Source: Mycolicibacter longobardus
GTDB lineage: Bacteria > Actinomycetota > Actinomycetes > Mycobacteriales > Mycobacteriaceae
Direction: 5' to 3'
Length of the DNA: 64,000 nt
Assembly: GCF_002102265.1 (NCBI RefSeq)
Contig: NZ_LQPG01000022.1
Span: 62,001 to 126,000 of the forward strand
The notes beneath the pieces are model-generated. The model searched no databases. It was not told the DNA's origin and saw nothing but the letters and a program-made list of their open reading frames with translations. The number at the start of each line of letters is the position of its first letter. Within the stretch, counting starts at the first letter, position 1. Of the stretch, positions 1-9,009 are shown piece after piece. A program made the position numbers and the translations under genes.

Positions 1-108
1 GGCGGAGGTGTCCTCGACGCCTTGAGCGAGAAACCGGACCAGCGCGGCCTGGCGCAACGCTTCACGGGTGCGTTCGCTGCGCGCGGTCTGCGGCGCTCGG
101 GGCGGCAT
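1..108 (-). CDS. TetR-family transcriptional regulator, N-terminal fragment (cut by window edge)
   Basis: Only the first 36 residues lie in the window, reading leftward from an ATG at 108-106. They begin with a short Pro/Arg-rich tail (MPPRAPQTARSER), then TREALRQAALVRFLAQGVEDTS. That is the usual start of helix 1 and the run-up to the helix-turn-helix in TetR repressors. The gene is divergent from the membrane-protein gene at 165, with only 56 bp between them. That gap holds the AT-rich palindrome CAATATTG (149-156) inside TGACAATATTGACA, a plausible operator covering both promoters. The effector-binding domain is outside the window, so no ligand can be suggested. Confidence 0.7.
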   Translation of the reverse strand, partial: MPPRAPQTARSERTREALRQAALVRFLAQGVEDTSA

Positions 109-164
109 GCGGCTAAACGTACCCCAGCACCGCATTCACCGAGAATGACAATATTGACAAAACC

Positions 165-662
165 ATGGGCCGTGATGACACTGAGCGCATGATCTCGCTC
201 ATCGTGCACGCGGTGCTGGGCCTGGCGACAATCGGCTGGATCGTGACCTCCAACCGCGCGGTCTTCGCGAAACCGTCTGGGGGCGGGCTGTTCTCACCCC
301 TGGAGATCGTCTACTACGTGATCGGCATCGGCTCGATCGTGCTGGGCTGGTACTTCAACATCCGCTTCGTGAACGAGTACGCGCAGGGCCCCAACCACAA
401 CCCGATCTGGGGGCCCGGCAGTTGGACGCAGTACATCCAGCTGATGTACACCAATCCGGCTGCCGGTTCGGCCAGCCAGGACTACACCATCATCAATGTC
501 ATTCTGCTGCCGCTGTTCACCATCGTGGACGGCTACCGGCGCGGGCTGCGGCACCCCTGGCTCTACTTCGTGTCGAGCTTGTTCACCAGTTGCGCGTTCG
601 CCTACGCGTTCTACTTCGCCACCATGGAACGTCAGCGACGGCACGCCAAGGCTTCGTCGTAG
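165..662 (+). CDS. Small integral membrane protein, DUF2834-like
   Basis: A 165-residue protein with about four hydrophobic segments (near residues 9-27, 46-64, 111-127 and 132-150). The C-terminal part (DGYRRGLRHPWLYF, then a membrane span ending in ERQRRH) resembles DUF2834 membrane proteins of mycobacteria, whose function is unknown. The chosen ATG at 165 has no strong ribosome site; an in-frame ATG at 189 is an alternative. It is divergent from the TetR gene at the window edge and may be its target. Its stop codon falls inside an 11-bp tandem repeat array that leads into the next tetR gene. The family assignment is from memory of sequence style. Confidence 0.6.
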   Translation: MGRDDTERMISLIVHAVLGLATIGWIVTSNRAVFAKPSGGGLFSPLEIVYYVIGIGSIVLGWYFNIRFVNEYAQGPNHNPIWGPGSWTQYIQLMYTNPAAGSASQDYTIINVILLPLFTIVDGYRRGLRHPWLYFVSSLFTSCAFAYAFYFATMERQRRHAKASS

Positions 663-712
663 CGGGGTCGTGGCGGGGTCGTAGTGGGGTCGTAGTGGGG
701 TCGTAGTGGGGT
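658..712. repeat. Five tandem 11-bp direct repeats upstream of tetR
   Basis: Five consecutive copies of an 11-bp unit, CGTAGTGGGGT. The last three copies are identical; the first two differ by one or two bases. The first copy overlaps the stop codon of the upstream membrane-protein gene and the array ends 61 bp before the tetR start. An 11-bp period is close to one DNA turn, so each copy would face the same side of the helix. Confidence 0.85.
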
Positions 713-725
713 CATAGCCGGACTG

Positions 726-767
726 CCTCCCGACGCTGCGAGATAGGCTGATCGCGACGACGGGAGG
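726..767 (+). promoter_or_regulatory. Possible hairpin covering the tetR ribosome-binding site
   Basis: CCTCCCG at 726-732 is the exact reverse complement of CGGGAGG at 761-767, and CG pairs continue one mismatch further in. The right arm contains the Shine-Dalgarno sequence GGGAGG of the GTG start at 774. If the leader RNA folds this way the ribosome site would be sequestered. It could be a chance pairing. Confidence 0.35.
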
Positions 768-773
768 AATGTC

Positions 774-1334
774 GTGGCCAAGCCGGTGGCGCCGCGCGGA
801 TCCGCACGCGAGCGGGTGCTGCAGGCGGCATTGGCCCTGTTCGTGGAGCACAGCGTGGGCGGCACGTCGATGCAGATGATCGCCGACCGGCTGGGCGTCA
901 GCAAACCGGCCGTCTACTACCAATTCCGGTCCAGGGACGACATCGTGATCGCCTTGGTGGAACCGATGTTCGACGACATCGTCCGGGTCATCAAGATCGC
1001 CCAGGCCATGCCCACCCAGCAGGGCAAGCGTGACGTGATGGTCAGCGGCGTGGTCGAACTCGCCGTGCGCTACCGCCGTCTCACGTTCCTGTTCTACGAC
1101 CGAGCCGTGGAACACGCCGTGCGGTCGCGTGAGGATTTCATGGCCCTCGGCGATGACGCGGCGGCGATCCTGCATGGCCCCGAACCGGACGCGACCACCC
1201 GCGTCATCACCACGGCGCTGATGGCGGGCACCTTCACCGCCGCAGCCGATCCGGAGCTCGAGGACATCGCCGACGAGGAGCTGCACAAGATCCTGCTGGC
1301 CACCGCACGCCGGGTGATGGAGCCGCTGACCTGA
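774..1334 (+). CDS. TetR/AcrR-family transcriptional regulator (paralogue 1 beside the mmpSL operon)
   Basis: A 186-residue regulator with a typical N-terminal helix-turn-helix (ARERVLQAALALFVEH, then MIADRLGVSKPAVYYQF, about residues 10-60) and a TetR-type C-terminal ligand domain. The GTG start at 774 follows GGGAGG by six bases. It is strikingly similar to the TetR protein encoded at 5323: both open with a KxxAPRG tail, share GTSxQMIADRLGV, and end in an IxxxELHxxLL motif. The two genes flank the mmpS-mmpL operon on both sides, pointing to local duplication and control of that operon. It is convergent with the operon's last gene, three bases away. The ligand is unknown. Confidence 0.9.
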   Translation: MAKPVAPRGSARERVLQAALALFVEHSVGGTSMQMIADRLGVSKPAVYYQFRSRDDIVIALVEPMFDDIVRVIKIAQAMPTQQGKRDVMVSGVVELAVRYRRLTFLFYDRAVEHAVRSREDFMALGDDAAAILHGPEPDATTRVITTALMAGTFTAAADPELEDIADEELHKILLATARRVMEPLT

Positions 1335-1337
1335 GGA

Positions 1338-1790
1338 TCAGCCCCAGGTCCACACGCCCATGTCCTCGGCGGGGTACTGCTCGCACACGTCGGTGGTCCG
1401 GGCAGCGACCCCGTGGTTGTTGAAGAACAGCTTCGACCAGTTCGGCCACGCGAAAGCGAGGTTCTCGTAAAAGGCGTTGGTGGCCAGGTTTTCGGAGTAG
1501 GCGCGTCGGCCCGGGTAATCCATCGCGTAGAACCAGTGGATCCGGTCCTGCACCGCCCGGTGGAGCTGCGGGGATTTGTTGTTGTAGTCGATCATGTACC
1601 GCTCGTAGTAAACCGGTGCGACATCGCGGGCGGCCGCCATGATCTGCTCAGCGGTGCAGCTGGTGTGCAGCATCCGGTTGGGAATCGGGAAGTTCTCCGT
1701 CGCATCCGCTGAGGCGGTGCCCGCCGCGGCCATACCGGCCAGGAGCATCGCCGCTGAAACGCCTGCCACCGCACACGCCGCGGGCCTCAT
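1338..1790 (-). CDS. Secreted Rv0455c-like protein (DUF5078), last gene of the mmpSL operon
   Basis: A 150-residue protein with a clear signal peptide (about residues 1-29, ending ASADA). The mature part has the segments FPIPNRML, VYYERYMIDYNN, FFNNHGV and a C-terminal GVWTWG, closely matching Mtb Rv0455c. Rv0455c is a periplasmic protein required for siderophore secretion together with MmpS4/MmpL4. I chose the ATG at 1790, whose A is also the last base of the mmpL stop (TGATG overlap), because GGGGAGG lies six bases before it; TTG and GTG codons just upstream are less likely. In Mtb, Rv0455c lies a few genes from mmpS4/L4; here it is translationally coupled to mmpL. A role in export with this MmpL is inference. 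Confidence 0.85.
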   Translation of the reverse strand: MRPAACAVAGVSAAMLLAGMAAAGTASADATENFPIPNRMLHTSCTAEQIMAAARDVAPVYYERYMIDYNNKSPQLHRAVQDRIHWFYAMDYPGRRAYSENLATNAFYENLAFAWPNWSKLFFNNHGVAARTTDVCEQYPAEDMGVWTWG

Positions 1791-4699
1791 CACCAACCTC
1801 CCCGATGAGCTCCGCCACCGGAGCCGACGAGCTCATCGCTCGGGTTCCGCTGCAGCGGCGCCGGCCAGGGTGCGGGCTTGGGCCGCAGACGCGGCACCTG
1901 CGGCCACCAGAACCATTTGCCGAGCAGGGTTGCGATCGACGGTGTCATGAACGAGCGGATGATCAGGGTGTCGAGCATCAAGCCCAACCCGATGGTGGTG
2001 CCGACCTGGCCGATCACCCGCAGTTCGCTGATCGACATCGCCATCATGGTGAAGGCGAACACCAGTCCCGCGGCCGTCACCACCGACCCGCTGCCGCCCA
2101 TGGCCCGGATCATCCCGGTGTGCAGCCCGGCGTGGATCTCCTCCCGCAGGCGCGACACCAGCAGCAGGTTGTAGTCGGCACCCACCGCCAACAGGATGAT
2201 CACCGCCATCGCCATCACCATCCAGTGCACCGGCAGACCGATGATGTGCTGCCACAGCAACACTGACAGTCCGAAGGCACTGCCGAGCGACACCACGACG
2301 GTCCCCACGATCACCAGTGCGGCCACCACCGCTCGGGTGATCACCAGCATGATGATGAAGATCAGGCACAGCGCCGCAACGCCGGCGATCATCAGGTCGT
2401 AGTTGGAACCCTCCTGCATATCCTTGAACATCGCGGCGGTACCACCGACGTAGATCTTGGAGCCCTCCCACGGGGTGGTCTTGATGGCCTCCTTGGCGGC
2501 GAGTTTGATCGCGTCGATGTGCGCGATGCCGTCGGCGCTGAGCGGATCTCCCTCGTGGGTGACGATGAACCGCACCCCCCGGCCGTCCGGAGACACGAAC
2601 ATCTTCATGCCGCGCTGGAACTCGGCGTTGTCGAAGATCTCCGGCGGCAGGTAGAAGGAGTCGTCGTTGCGGGCTTTGTCGAAGGCATCGCCCATCGCGG
2701 CGGGGTCGCCCTGGGCCTCCTGCTGTTGCCTGGCCAGCCCACTCTGGGTGGCATACGTGGTCAGCATCATGGCCTTGGTGTTCTTCATCATCTGGATCAT
2801 CGGCGGCATCAGCGCGAGCATCTGCGGCAGTTGCGCGGCCATCGCATCCATGTCCGGGACGATCTGCTTGAAGTTGTCGGTCATAGTGTCGACGCCGTCC
2901 ATGGCGTCGAAGACCGATCGCAGCGCGTGGCAGATGGGAATGTCGAAACAGTGCGGCTCCCAGTAGAAGTAGCTGCGCATCGGCCGGAAGAAGTCATCGA
3001 AGTTCGCGATCTTGTCACGCAGCTCCTCGATGTCGGAGACCATCAGGTGCATCTTTCCCACCATGCGGCCCATGGTGGCGTTCATCTCCTCCATGAGCTC
3101 GATCATCTTCGTCATCGTGTCGATGTTGACCTGCATCTCCTCGGCCTGGGCCAGCATCTCCGCGGTGCGGTCGTCGTTGAACTTGCGGGTCATCTCCTGG
3201 CCTACGGCCTGCATACCCATCATGTAGCCGAAGGTGGAGTGCTCCATCGGAATGCCCTGCGGCCGGGTGATGGACATGACCCGGGAGATGCCGGGTACCC
3301 CGGTGACCCGCTTGGCAATTCGCTCGATGACCAGGAAGTCGGCGGAATTGCGGATGTCGTGGTCGGTTTCGATCATCAGCATCTCGGGGTTCATCCGCGC
3401 CGACGGGAAGTGCCGGTCCGAGGCCAGGAAACCCTGGTTGGCGGGTAGCGACTCCGGCATGTACGCGCGGTCGTTGTAGCCCGGCTGGTAGGCCGGCAGT
3501 GCGAGCAGACCGACCAACGCGACTGCGGTGGCCGCGATCAGTATGGGGCCCGGCCAACGGCTCACGGCCGCACCGATTTTGCGCCAACCCCGTCCTCGGT
3601 CGGCGCGCTTGGGTTCCAGCAGTGTGCCGAACCTGCCGGCCACCACAATGACGGCCGACCCCATCGTCAACGAGGTGATGACGACGACCGTCATCCCGAT
3701 TCCCAGCGGAATGCCCAGCGACTGGAAGTACGGCAGCCGGGTGAAGTGCAGGCACAGCGTGGCGCCGGCGATGGTCATGCCCGAGCCCAGCACCACATGC
3801 GCGGTACTGCGAAACATGGTGTAGTACGCCTGTTCCCGGTCCTCACCGGCACTGCGGGCTTCCTGGTATCTGCCGATCAGGAAGATCGCGTAGTCGGTGG
3901 CCGCTGCGATCGCCAGCGTCACCAACAGGCTGGTCGCGAACGGCGACAGCCCGATCAACCCGTGATAGCCCAGGAATGCCACGATGCCGCGGGCCGACAT
4001 CAACCCGGTCACCACCATCGCCAGCGCCAGCAGCACAGTGGTGATCGATCGATAGACCATCAGCATCATGGTGATGATGACCACGAACGTCAGCGCCTCG
4101 ATGACGTGCATGCTGCGGGTGCCGGCCTTGTCCTGATCAGCTGAGAGCGCGGCCCCGCCGGTCACGTATGCCTTGACACCCGGCGGCGCCGTGAAGCTGT
4201 CGACAGCCTCCTGCACCGCCTTGACCGACTCGTTGGCCAGCGCCTCACCCTGATTGCCGGCGGTGTAGATCTGCACGTAGGCGCACCTGCCGTCCGGGCT
4301 CTGGGCGCCGGCGGCGGTCAGGCGATCGCCCCAGAAGTCCTGGATGTGTTCGACGTGGGTGGTGTCGGTCTTGAGTTTGGCGAGAATCTCGTCGTAGTAG
4401 CGGTGGGCGTCGGCACCCAGCGGCTCTTCGCCCTCGAGCACCAGCATGACCGAGCTGTTGGAGCTGAACTCCTTGAACACCTCACCCTGACGTTTGACCG
4501 CGATCATCGACGGCGCCTCGTCCGGGGTCATCTGCACCGCGGCCATCTCGGCGACCTTCTCCAGCTGCGGGACGGTCACGTTCGCCAGGACGATGATGCC
4601 CATCCAGGCCAGCATGATCGGAATAGCCAGGCGCCGAATCCATTTGGCGATCCGGCCGCGCTCGGCGCCGTGCGGGGAACTGTCGGTTCGGGTGCTCAT
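1790..4699 (-). CDS. MmpL-family RND transporter
   Basis: A 969-residue member of the mycobacterial MmpL family, inner-membrane proton-driven exporters of lipids and siderophores. The sequence shows an N-terminal span (about 18-40), a large periplasmic loop, a first cluster of spans with the Asp-Tyr pair in [16 protein letters not shown], a second loop rich in Met and acidic residues, and a second cluster with [16 protein letters not shown]; such DY pairs are the proton-relay sites. The start at 4699 (MSTRTDSS) overlaps the mmpS stop by four bases (ATGA); upstream in-frame codons would run into mmpS. Having an MmpS partner and an Rv0455c-like gene in the operon points to the MmpL4/MmpL5-type subgroup, for which siderophore export is established in Mtb. 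Confidence 0.92.
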   Translation of the reverse strand: MSTRTDSSPHGAERGRIAKWIRRLAIPIMLAWMGIIVLANVTVPQLEKVAEMAAVQMTPDEAPSMIAVKRQGEVFKEFSSNSSVMLVLEGEEPLGADAHRYYDEILAKLKTDTTHVEHIQDFWGDRLTAAGAQSPDGRCAYVQIYTAGNQGEALANESVKAVQEAVDSFTAPPGVKAYVTGGAALSADQDKAGTRSMHVIEALTFVVIITMMLMVYRSITTVLLALAMVVTGLMSARGIVAFLGYHGLIGLSPFATSLLVTLAIAAATDYAIFLIGRYQEARSAGEDREQAYYTMFRSTAHVVLGSGMTIAGATLCLHFTRLPYFQSLGIPLGIGMTVVVITSLTMGSAVIVVAGRFGTLLEPKRADRGRGWRKIGAAVSRWPGPILIAATAVALVGLLALPAYQPGYNDRAYMPESLPANQGFLASDRHFPSARMNPEMLMIETDHDIRNSADFLVIERIAKRVTGVPGISRVMSITRPQGIPMEHSTFGYMMGMQAVGQEMTRKFNDDRTAEMLAQAEEMQVNIDTMTKMIELMEEMNATMGRMVGKMHLMVSDIEELRDKIANFDDFFRPMRSYFYWEPHCFDIPICHALRSVFDAMDGVDTMTDNFKQIVPDMDAMAAQLPQMLALMPPMIQMMKNTKAMMLTTYATQSGLARQQQEAQGDPAAMGDAFDKARNDDSFYLPPEIFDNAEFQRGMKMFVSPDGRGVRFIVTHEGDPLSADGIAHIDAIKLAAKEAIKTTPWEGSKIYVGGTAAMFKDMQEGSNYDLMIAGVAALCLIFIIMLVITRAVVAALVIVGTVVVSLGSAFGLSVLLWQHIIGLPVHWMVMAMAVIILLAVGADYNLLLVSRLREEIHAGLHTGMIRAMGGSGSVVTAAGLVFAFTMMAMSISELRVIGQVGTTIGLGLMLDTLIIRSFMTPSIATLLGKWFWWPQVPRLRPKPAPWPAPLQRNPSDELVGSGGGAHRGGW

Positions 4700-5121
4700 G
4701 CGGATTTCACCAGGCAAAAGGTCAGGGCGCTGGCGCCGGTGGCGATTCTTTCGTCTTTGAGCTCGTTGTCGATGCTGATGCGGCATCCCAGGGTGGAGCC
4801 CTTGCCCTGCGCGTACAGGTTCGGCGACACCGCGGAAAGGTTGGTGCTCAACGTCACCGACCAGGGCAGGGCTGCGGCGTCGACGCGCTGCGGCCTGCTC
4901 TCGAGATCGAGGTAGCTGATGTCGGCGGTCGCGCCGGGTTCACCGAAGACCTCATAGGTGACGACCTTCGGGTTGTACGGCTTGGTGTCGTCGACCTTGG
5001 TGCTGACGAGGTTGGAGTTCTCGCCACCGAAGTAGGTGCGTATCCGCAGCACGGTCAGCGCCCCCAGGGCCACTACCGCGACGATGAGCAGCGGCATCCA
5101 GGCGCGCTTCAGCGCCGTCAT
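4696..5121 (-). CDS. MmpS-family membrane accessory protein
   Basis: A 141-residue protein with one N-terminal membrane span (about 6-26) followed by a periplasmic beta-rich domain ([18 protein letters not shown], then [24 protein letters not shown]), the standard MmpS layout and length. MmpS proteins act with their cognate MmpL. Two cysteines near the C terminus are placed as in other MmpS proteins. It is the first gene of the minus-strand operon and is transcribed divergently from the TetR gene at 5323. The 201-bp gap carries the GACGTGG/CCACGTC palindrome but no recognisable IdeR box, unlike mmpS4 of Mtb. Confidence 0.92.
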   Translation of the reverse strand: MTALKRAWMPLLIVAVVALGALTVLRIRTYFGGENSNLVSTKVDDTKPYNPKVVTYEVFGEPGATADISYLDLESRPQRVDAAALPWSVTLSTNLSAVSPNLYAQGKGSTLGCRISIDNELKDERIATGASALTFCLVKSA

Positions 5122-5275
5122 GGAGCAGACTCCGCCGTGCTCGAAAGCCGGTGCACTTGTGAGTTCAACACGGCTAAGCCCCCTGTCTCTGCCCGAGTCT
5201 GTGGTTAAGCGTTACGAACGGCAAAGTTATATGATTAGTAAAGTCAGATCAAGTGATCGGTCAGTTCAATCGTGC

Positions 5276-5290
5276 GACGTGGCCCACGTC
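5276..5290. promoter_or_regulatory. Perfect 15-bp palindrome, likely TetR operator
   Basis: GACGTGGCCCACGTC: two 7-bp arms around a central C, 32 bp before the GTG start of the adjacent tetR gene and in the space shared with the divergent mmpS promoter. This is a typical placement for TetR auto-regulation plus control of a divergent transporter operon. Binding is inferred. Confidence 0.55.
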
Positions 5291-5322
5291 TGTGACCGGT
5301 CCGCTCGGACAGCAGGAGGCGT

Positions 5323-5883
5323 GTGGTGGCGAAGACGGCGGCCCCGCGGGGGTTCGCGCGAGATCGGGTGTTGGATGCCGCTCAAGGGCTGTTCGCAGAG
5401 CACGGGGTGAGCGGCACGTCGCTGCAGATGATCGCCGACCGACTGGGCGTCAACAAGTCCGCGGTGTACTACCAGTTCCACTCCAAGGACGACATCGTCG
5501 CGGCCGTATTCCGCCCGGTGTTCGAGGACATCGCCCGGGTGGTCAGCATCGCCGAGGCGATCCCGTCCCGCGAGGTCCAGCGGGAGGCCACCATCAGCGG
5601 CATCATCGAACTGGCCGTCCGCCACCGCCGGACCACGGCCCTGGTCCACGCCGATCCCGCCGTCGCCGGCGTCATCGAGGCCGTCGGGGAGTTCCAGGAC
5701 GCCTCCCGACGCCTGCAGACCATCCTGGCGGGGCCGGATCCCGGCCCGGACACGCTCATCGCGATCGCGGTCCTGGTGCCCGGAATCCTGGGCGCGGCAG
5801 CCGATCCCACGGTTGCCGACATCCCCAACGACGAGCTGCACCGGATGCTGCTGGACTGCTCGCGCCGGCTCTTCGCCTCCTGA
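5323..5883 (+). CDS. TetR/AcrR-family transcriptional regulator (paralogue 2, divergent from mmpSL)
   Basis: A 186-residue protein, the same length as the regulator at 774 and clearly its paralogue: GTSLQMIADRLGVNKSAVYYQF here against GTSMQMIADRLGVSKPAVYYQF there, and a matching C terminus (DELHRMLLDCSRRLF against EELHKILLATARRVM). The GTG at 5323 (or 5326) follows AGGAGG. It is divergent from mmpS and so the most likely direct regulator of the mmpS-mmpL-Rv0455c-like operon, probably through the palindrome at 5276. The C-terminal domains differ more than the DNA-binding halves, so the two proteins may read similar operators but respond to different ligands. Confidence 0.9.
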   Translation: MVAKTAAPRGFARDRVLDAAQGLFAEHGVSGTSLQMIADRLGVNKSAVYYQFHSKDDIVAAVFRPVFEDIARVVSIAEAIPSREVQREATISGIIELAVRHRRTTALVHADPAVAGVIEAVGEFQDASRRLQTILAGPDPGPDTLIAIAVLVPGILGAAADPTVADIPNDELHRMLLDCSRRLFAS

Positions 5884-6004
5884 CAGGCATGCGGGTCAAG
5901 CGTGGTGGACCACTCACCGGAAGGCTCTTGCTGCCGCTCCCTTCTCGGGGTCTCGGCGTCCAATCCCGGTTCCTGAGCCAAATGCCTAACGACGTATGTG
6001 GTTG

Positions 6005-6152
6005 TTGCCCGCCTTTGAGCGACAACTGACGTTATGTCGGGTTGGTGATGCGCGACTTCGCCCGCGCTTCGGCCCGCAATGCCATCACCTGATGGTGATT
6101 CCGGTACTCGGTACTGCGAGGACCGTGGTCGTTGTCGCTCAAAGGCGGGCAA
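6005..6152. mobile_element. 148-bp element with perfect 22-bp terminal inverted repeats (MITE-like)
   Basis: Bases 6005-6026 and 6131-6152 are exact reverse complements over 22 bp (left arm begins TTGCCCGCC, right arm ends GGCGGGCAA), enclosing 104 bp without a plausible gene. The interior contains smaller palindromic pieces such as CATCACCTGATGGTG. No flanking target duplication is evident. It sits in the 303-bp gap between a tetR gene and the end of serS; the rest of that gap shows nothing recognisable. It could be a miniature inverted-repeat element or a long RNA hairpin downstream of serS. Confidence 0.6.
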
Positions 6153-6186
6153 TTATCTATATGGTCCCCGGCCCCTGCGCCGGAAG

Positions 6187-7452
6187 TCAATGCCGAAGAG
6201 ACGGCTCCAGCACGTCTACACCCACGTAGGGCACCAGCGCGGCTGGCACTCGGACGCTGCCGTCGGCCTGCTGGTGGTTCTCCAGGATCGCCACCAGCCA
6301 CCGGGTGGTGGCCAGGGTGCCGTTCAACGTCGCGGCGGTCTGCGGCTTGCCGTTCTCGTCGCGGTAGCGGATGGCCAACCGGCGCGCCTGGAAGGTGGTG
6401 CAGTTCGACGTCGACGTCAACTCGCGGTAGTTGCCCTGGGACGGCACCCACGCCTCACAGTCGAACTTGCGCGCAGCCGAAGACCCGAGATCGCCTGCGG
6501 CGACGTCGATCACCCGGTAGGGCACCTCGATGCGGGCCAGCATCTCACGCTGCCAGCCCAGCAGCCGTTCGTGTTCGGCCTCCGCCTCGTCGGGACGGCA
6601 GTAGACGAAGCCCTCGACCTTGTCGAACTGGTGCACCCGGATGATGCCGCGGGTGTCCTTGCCGTAGCTGCCGGCCTCCCGGCGAAAACACGACGACCAC
6701 CCGGCGTAGCGCAGCGGTCCGTCCGACAGGTCCAGGATCTCGTCGGAGTGATAGCCCGCCAGCGGCACCTCGGAGGTGCCCACCAGATAGAGGTCGTCGG
6801 CCTCGAGCCGGTACACCTCGTCGGCATGCGCCCCCAGAAACCCGGTACCGGACATGATCTCCGGGCGCACCAGGGCGGGGGTGATCATCGGGGTGAATCC
6901 GTTGTCGACCGCCAGCCGCACCGCCAGCTGCAGCAGGCCCAACTGCAACAGCGCTCCGCGGCCGGTCAGGAAGTAGAACCGCGAGCCGGAGACCTTGGCG
7001 CCGCGGGCCATGTCGATCAGCCCCAGCGCCTCACCGAGCTCGAGGTGATCCCGCGGATCCGTGATCGCCGCCGGCTCACCGACCACATCGCGCACCGTGT
7101 AGTCGTCCTCGCCCCCGGAGGGCACCCCGTCGATCACCACATTGGCGATCGCCAGATGCGCGCCCGCGAACGTCGTCTCCGCATCATCCTGGGCGGCCTC
7201 GGCGGCCTTGACCTGTTCGGCCAGCTCCTTGGCCCGCGCCAGCAGCGCGGGGCGCTCCTCCGGGGATGCCGCGCCGACGGACCGGCTGGCCGCCTTCTGT
7301 TCGGCACGCATCGTGTCGGCCGCCGCGATCGCCGCTCGCCGCGCGGCGTCGGCTGCCAGCAGGGCGTCCACCAGGGCCGGGTCCTCGCCGCGACCCACCT
7401 GGGAGCGGCGGACACGGTCGGGGTCTTCACGCAGCAGCTTCAGGTCGATCAC
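6187..7452 (-). CDS. serS: Seryl-tRNA synthetase
   Basis: A class II aminoacyl-tRNA synthetase charging tRNA-Ser, 421 residues, normal for the family. It starts [18 protein letters not shown], typical of SerRS, followed by an N-terminal coiled-coil arm (about residues 30-105) that binds the tRNA long arm. The catalytic domain shows class II motif 2 ([21 protein letters not shown], cut here to key residues R and E) and motif 3 near the C terminus ([18 protein letters not shown], with the invariant Arg). The GTG at 7452 is the start. It is the orthologue of Rv3834c and opens the block syntenic with Mtb. It is divergent from the Rv3835-like gene. Confidence 0.97.
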   Translation of the reverse strand: MIDLKLLREDPDRVRRSQVGRGEDPALVDALLAADAARRAAIAAADTMRAEQKAASRSVGAASPEERPALLARAKELAEQVKAAEAAQDDAETTFAGAHLAIANVVIDGVPSGGEDDYTVRDVVGEPAAITDPRDHLELGEALGLIDMARGAKVSGSRFYFLTGRGALLQLGLLQLAVRLAVDNGFTPMITPALVRPEIMSGTGFLGAHADEVYRLEADDLYLVGTSEVPLAGYHSDEILDLSDGPLRYAGWSSCFRREAGSYGKDTRGIIRVHQFDKVEGFVYCRPDEAEAEHERLLGWQREMLARIEVPYRVIDVAAGDLGSSAARKFDCEAWVPSQGNYRELTSTSNCTTFQARRLAIRYRDENGKPQTAATLNGTLATTRWLVAILENHQQADGSVRVPAALVPYVGVDVLEPSLRH

Positions 7453-7535
7453 GGCGCAACCCTACAACCCGGGCCAACCCGGTCCGCGGCATCACTTTCG
7501 CATCATTTGTCACGCTTCGGCGCCTGCCTGTCAGA

Positions 7536-8654
7536 ATGGACGCGATGTCGAAGGCAGCCGACCAGGAAAATCCACCCGCAAAGCGGGTGTCTTGGCTGCG
7601 CACACTGCAGGCCGCCGCGACGCGACGCACGCTGCTGCTGACCGCGCTGGGCGGGCTGCTGATCGCCGGGTTGATCACCGTGGTGCCGGTCCTCGGCGAG
7701 GGCCCCGCCGGGCTGCTGGGCCACCTCAGCGCCGAACCGGTGGCCGGGGCGGGCGCCAAGGGTGCCGCACCCGGCCTGGGGATCGGCACCGTCAAGGGCA
7801 ACGAGGCGATCGACCACGCGGTCGCGGGCGACTGTCTGGACTGGCCGGACGACGACCTGGACGGGGCGACGATCGTCGGCTGCGCCGAGGAGCACAAATT
7901 CGAGGTCGCCGGGCCGGTGGACATGAAGATGTTCCCCGGCGCCGAGTACGGCCCGGACGCCCCACCGCCGTCGATGGCCCGCATCGAGCAGATCACCCAG
8001 GAGCAGTGCGAGTCGGCGGTGCGGCGCTACCTCGGCGCCAAGTTCGACCCGCACAGCAAGTTCGTCGCCAGCATGCTGTGGGCCGGCGAACGGGCGTGGC
8101 GGCAACACGGTGAGCGCCGGATGCTGTGCGGCCTGCAACTGCCCGGTGTCGGCGGCCGGCAGACCGCGTTCACCGGCAAGGTCGCCGACATCGACCAGTC
8201 CAAGGTGTGGCCGCCCGGCACCTGCCTGGGTATCGATCCGGCCACCAACCAGCCCAACGACGTTCCGGTCGACTGCGCGGCGCCGCATACCAAGGAGGTC
8301 ACCGGCACCGTCAATCTGGCCGAGCGGTTCCCCGGCGAGCTGCCGCCTGAACCCGAGCAGGACGCGTTCATCAAGGACTCCTGCACGCGGCTCACCGACG
8401 CCTACCTGGACCCGGTCCAGCTGCGCGACACCACGCTCACGCTGACCTACGCCACCGTGTCGCTGCCGAGTTGGTCGGCGGGCAGCCGCGAGGTGGCCTG
8501 CAGCCTCGGCGCCACCCTGGGCAACGGTGGCTGGGCGGCGTTGATCAACAGTGCCCGCGGGTCGCTGCTGATCAACGGCCAGCCCCCGATCCCGCCGCCG
8601 TCGATCCCCGCGGAACGGCTGAACCAATTGCCGGCGGGCAGCCAGCCGCGGTGA
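7536..8654 (+). CDS. Septum-formation-domain membrane protein (Rv3835-like)
   Basis: A 372-residue protein with a cytoplasmic Arg-rich N terminus, one membrane span (about residues 31-50, TLLLTALGGLLIAGLITVV) and a large extracytoplasmic part. That part carries repeated Cys-containing segments (GDCLDWPDDD, VGCAEEHKFEV, then CLGIDPATNQ, VDCAAPHTKEVTG) typical of the actinobacterial septum-formation family (PF13845 style), which I read as two tandem copies. The ATG at 7536 or 7545 is the likely start; longer versions would run into the serS leader. It is the positional orthologue of Rv3835. The next gene starts inside its stop codon (GTGA overlap), so the two are co-translated. The true molecular role is unknown. 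Confidence 0.85.
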   Translation: MDAMSKAADQENPPAKRVSWLRTLQAAATRRTLLLTALGGLLIAGLITVVPVLGEGPAGLLGHLSAEPVAGAGAKGAAPGLGIGTVKGNEAIDHAVAGDCLDWPDDDLDGATIVGCAEEHKFEVAGPVDMKMFPGAEYGPDAPPPSMARIEQITQEQCESAVRRYLGAKFDPHSKFVASMLWAGERAWRQHGERRMLCGLQLPGVGGRQTAFTGKVADIDQSKVWPPGTCLGIDPATNQPNDVPVDCAAPHTKEVTGTVNLAERFPGELPPEPEQDAFIKDSCTRLTDAYLDPVQLRDTTLTLTYATVSLPSWSAGSREVACSLGATLGNGGWAALINSARGSLLINGQPPIPPPSIPAERLNQLPAGSQPR

Positions 8655-9001
8655 GTGTGCAGATGGACCCGCGCCGGTTCGACGATCTCGTCTCCGACGC
8701 GCTGGACCTGATTCCCGCCGAGCTGGCCGCCGCCTTCGACAACGTCGTCATCCTGGTGGAAGGCCGCAACGCCGAGGAGCCCGACCTGCTCGGGCTCTAC
8801 GAGGGTGTGGCGCTGACCGAGCGCGACTCGAGTTACGCGGGGTCCCTGCCGGACACCATCACCATCTACCGGGAAGCCCTGCTGGAGATGTGCGGCTCCG
8901 ACGACGAGGTCGTCGACGAGGTCCGGATCACGGTGATCCACGAGATCGCCCATCACTTCGGCATCGACGACGACCGGTTGCACGAACTGGGCTGGGGCTA
9001 G
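8651..9001 (+). CDS. Zincin-like metallopeptidase family protein (Rv3836-like)
   Basis: A 116-residue protein of the small metallopeptidase family PF06262. The zinc-binding signature HEIAHHFGIDDDRLHELGW sits at the C terminus (HExxH with downstream acidic residues), and the conserved LLGLYEGVALTER and LPDTITIYRE segments precede it. The GTG at 8651 overlaps the stop of the upstream gene by four bases (GTGA); an ATG at 8663 is the alternative. It matches Rv3836 in position and orientation. Proteolysis has not been shown for this family as far as I know; the metal site is visible but the substrate is not. Confidence 0.85.
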   Translation: MSVQMDPRRFDDLVSDALDLIPAELAAAFDNVVILVEGRNAEEPDLLGLYEGVALTERDSSYAGSLPDTITIYREALLEMCGSDDEVVDEVRITVIHEIAHHFGIDDDRLHELGWG

Positions 9002-9009
9002 CCCGCAGC

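Noticed and set aside
5122..5322. IdeR box before the mmpS-mmpL operon
   Set aside because: I searched by eye for the TTAGGTTAGGCTAACCTAA pattern because the operon looks siderophore-related; no acceptable match was found.
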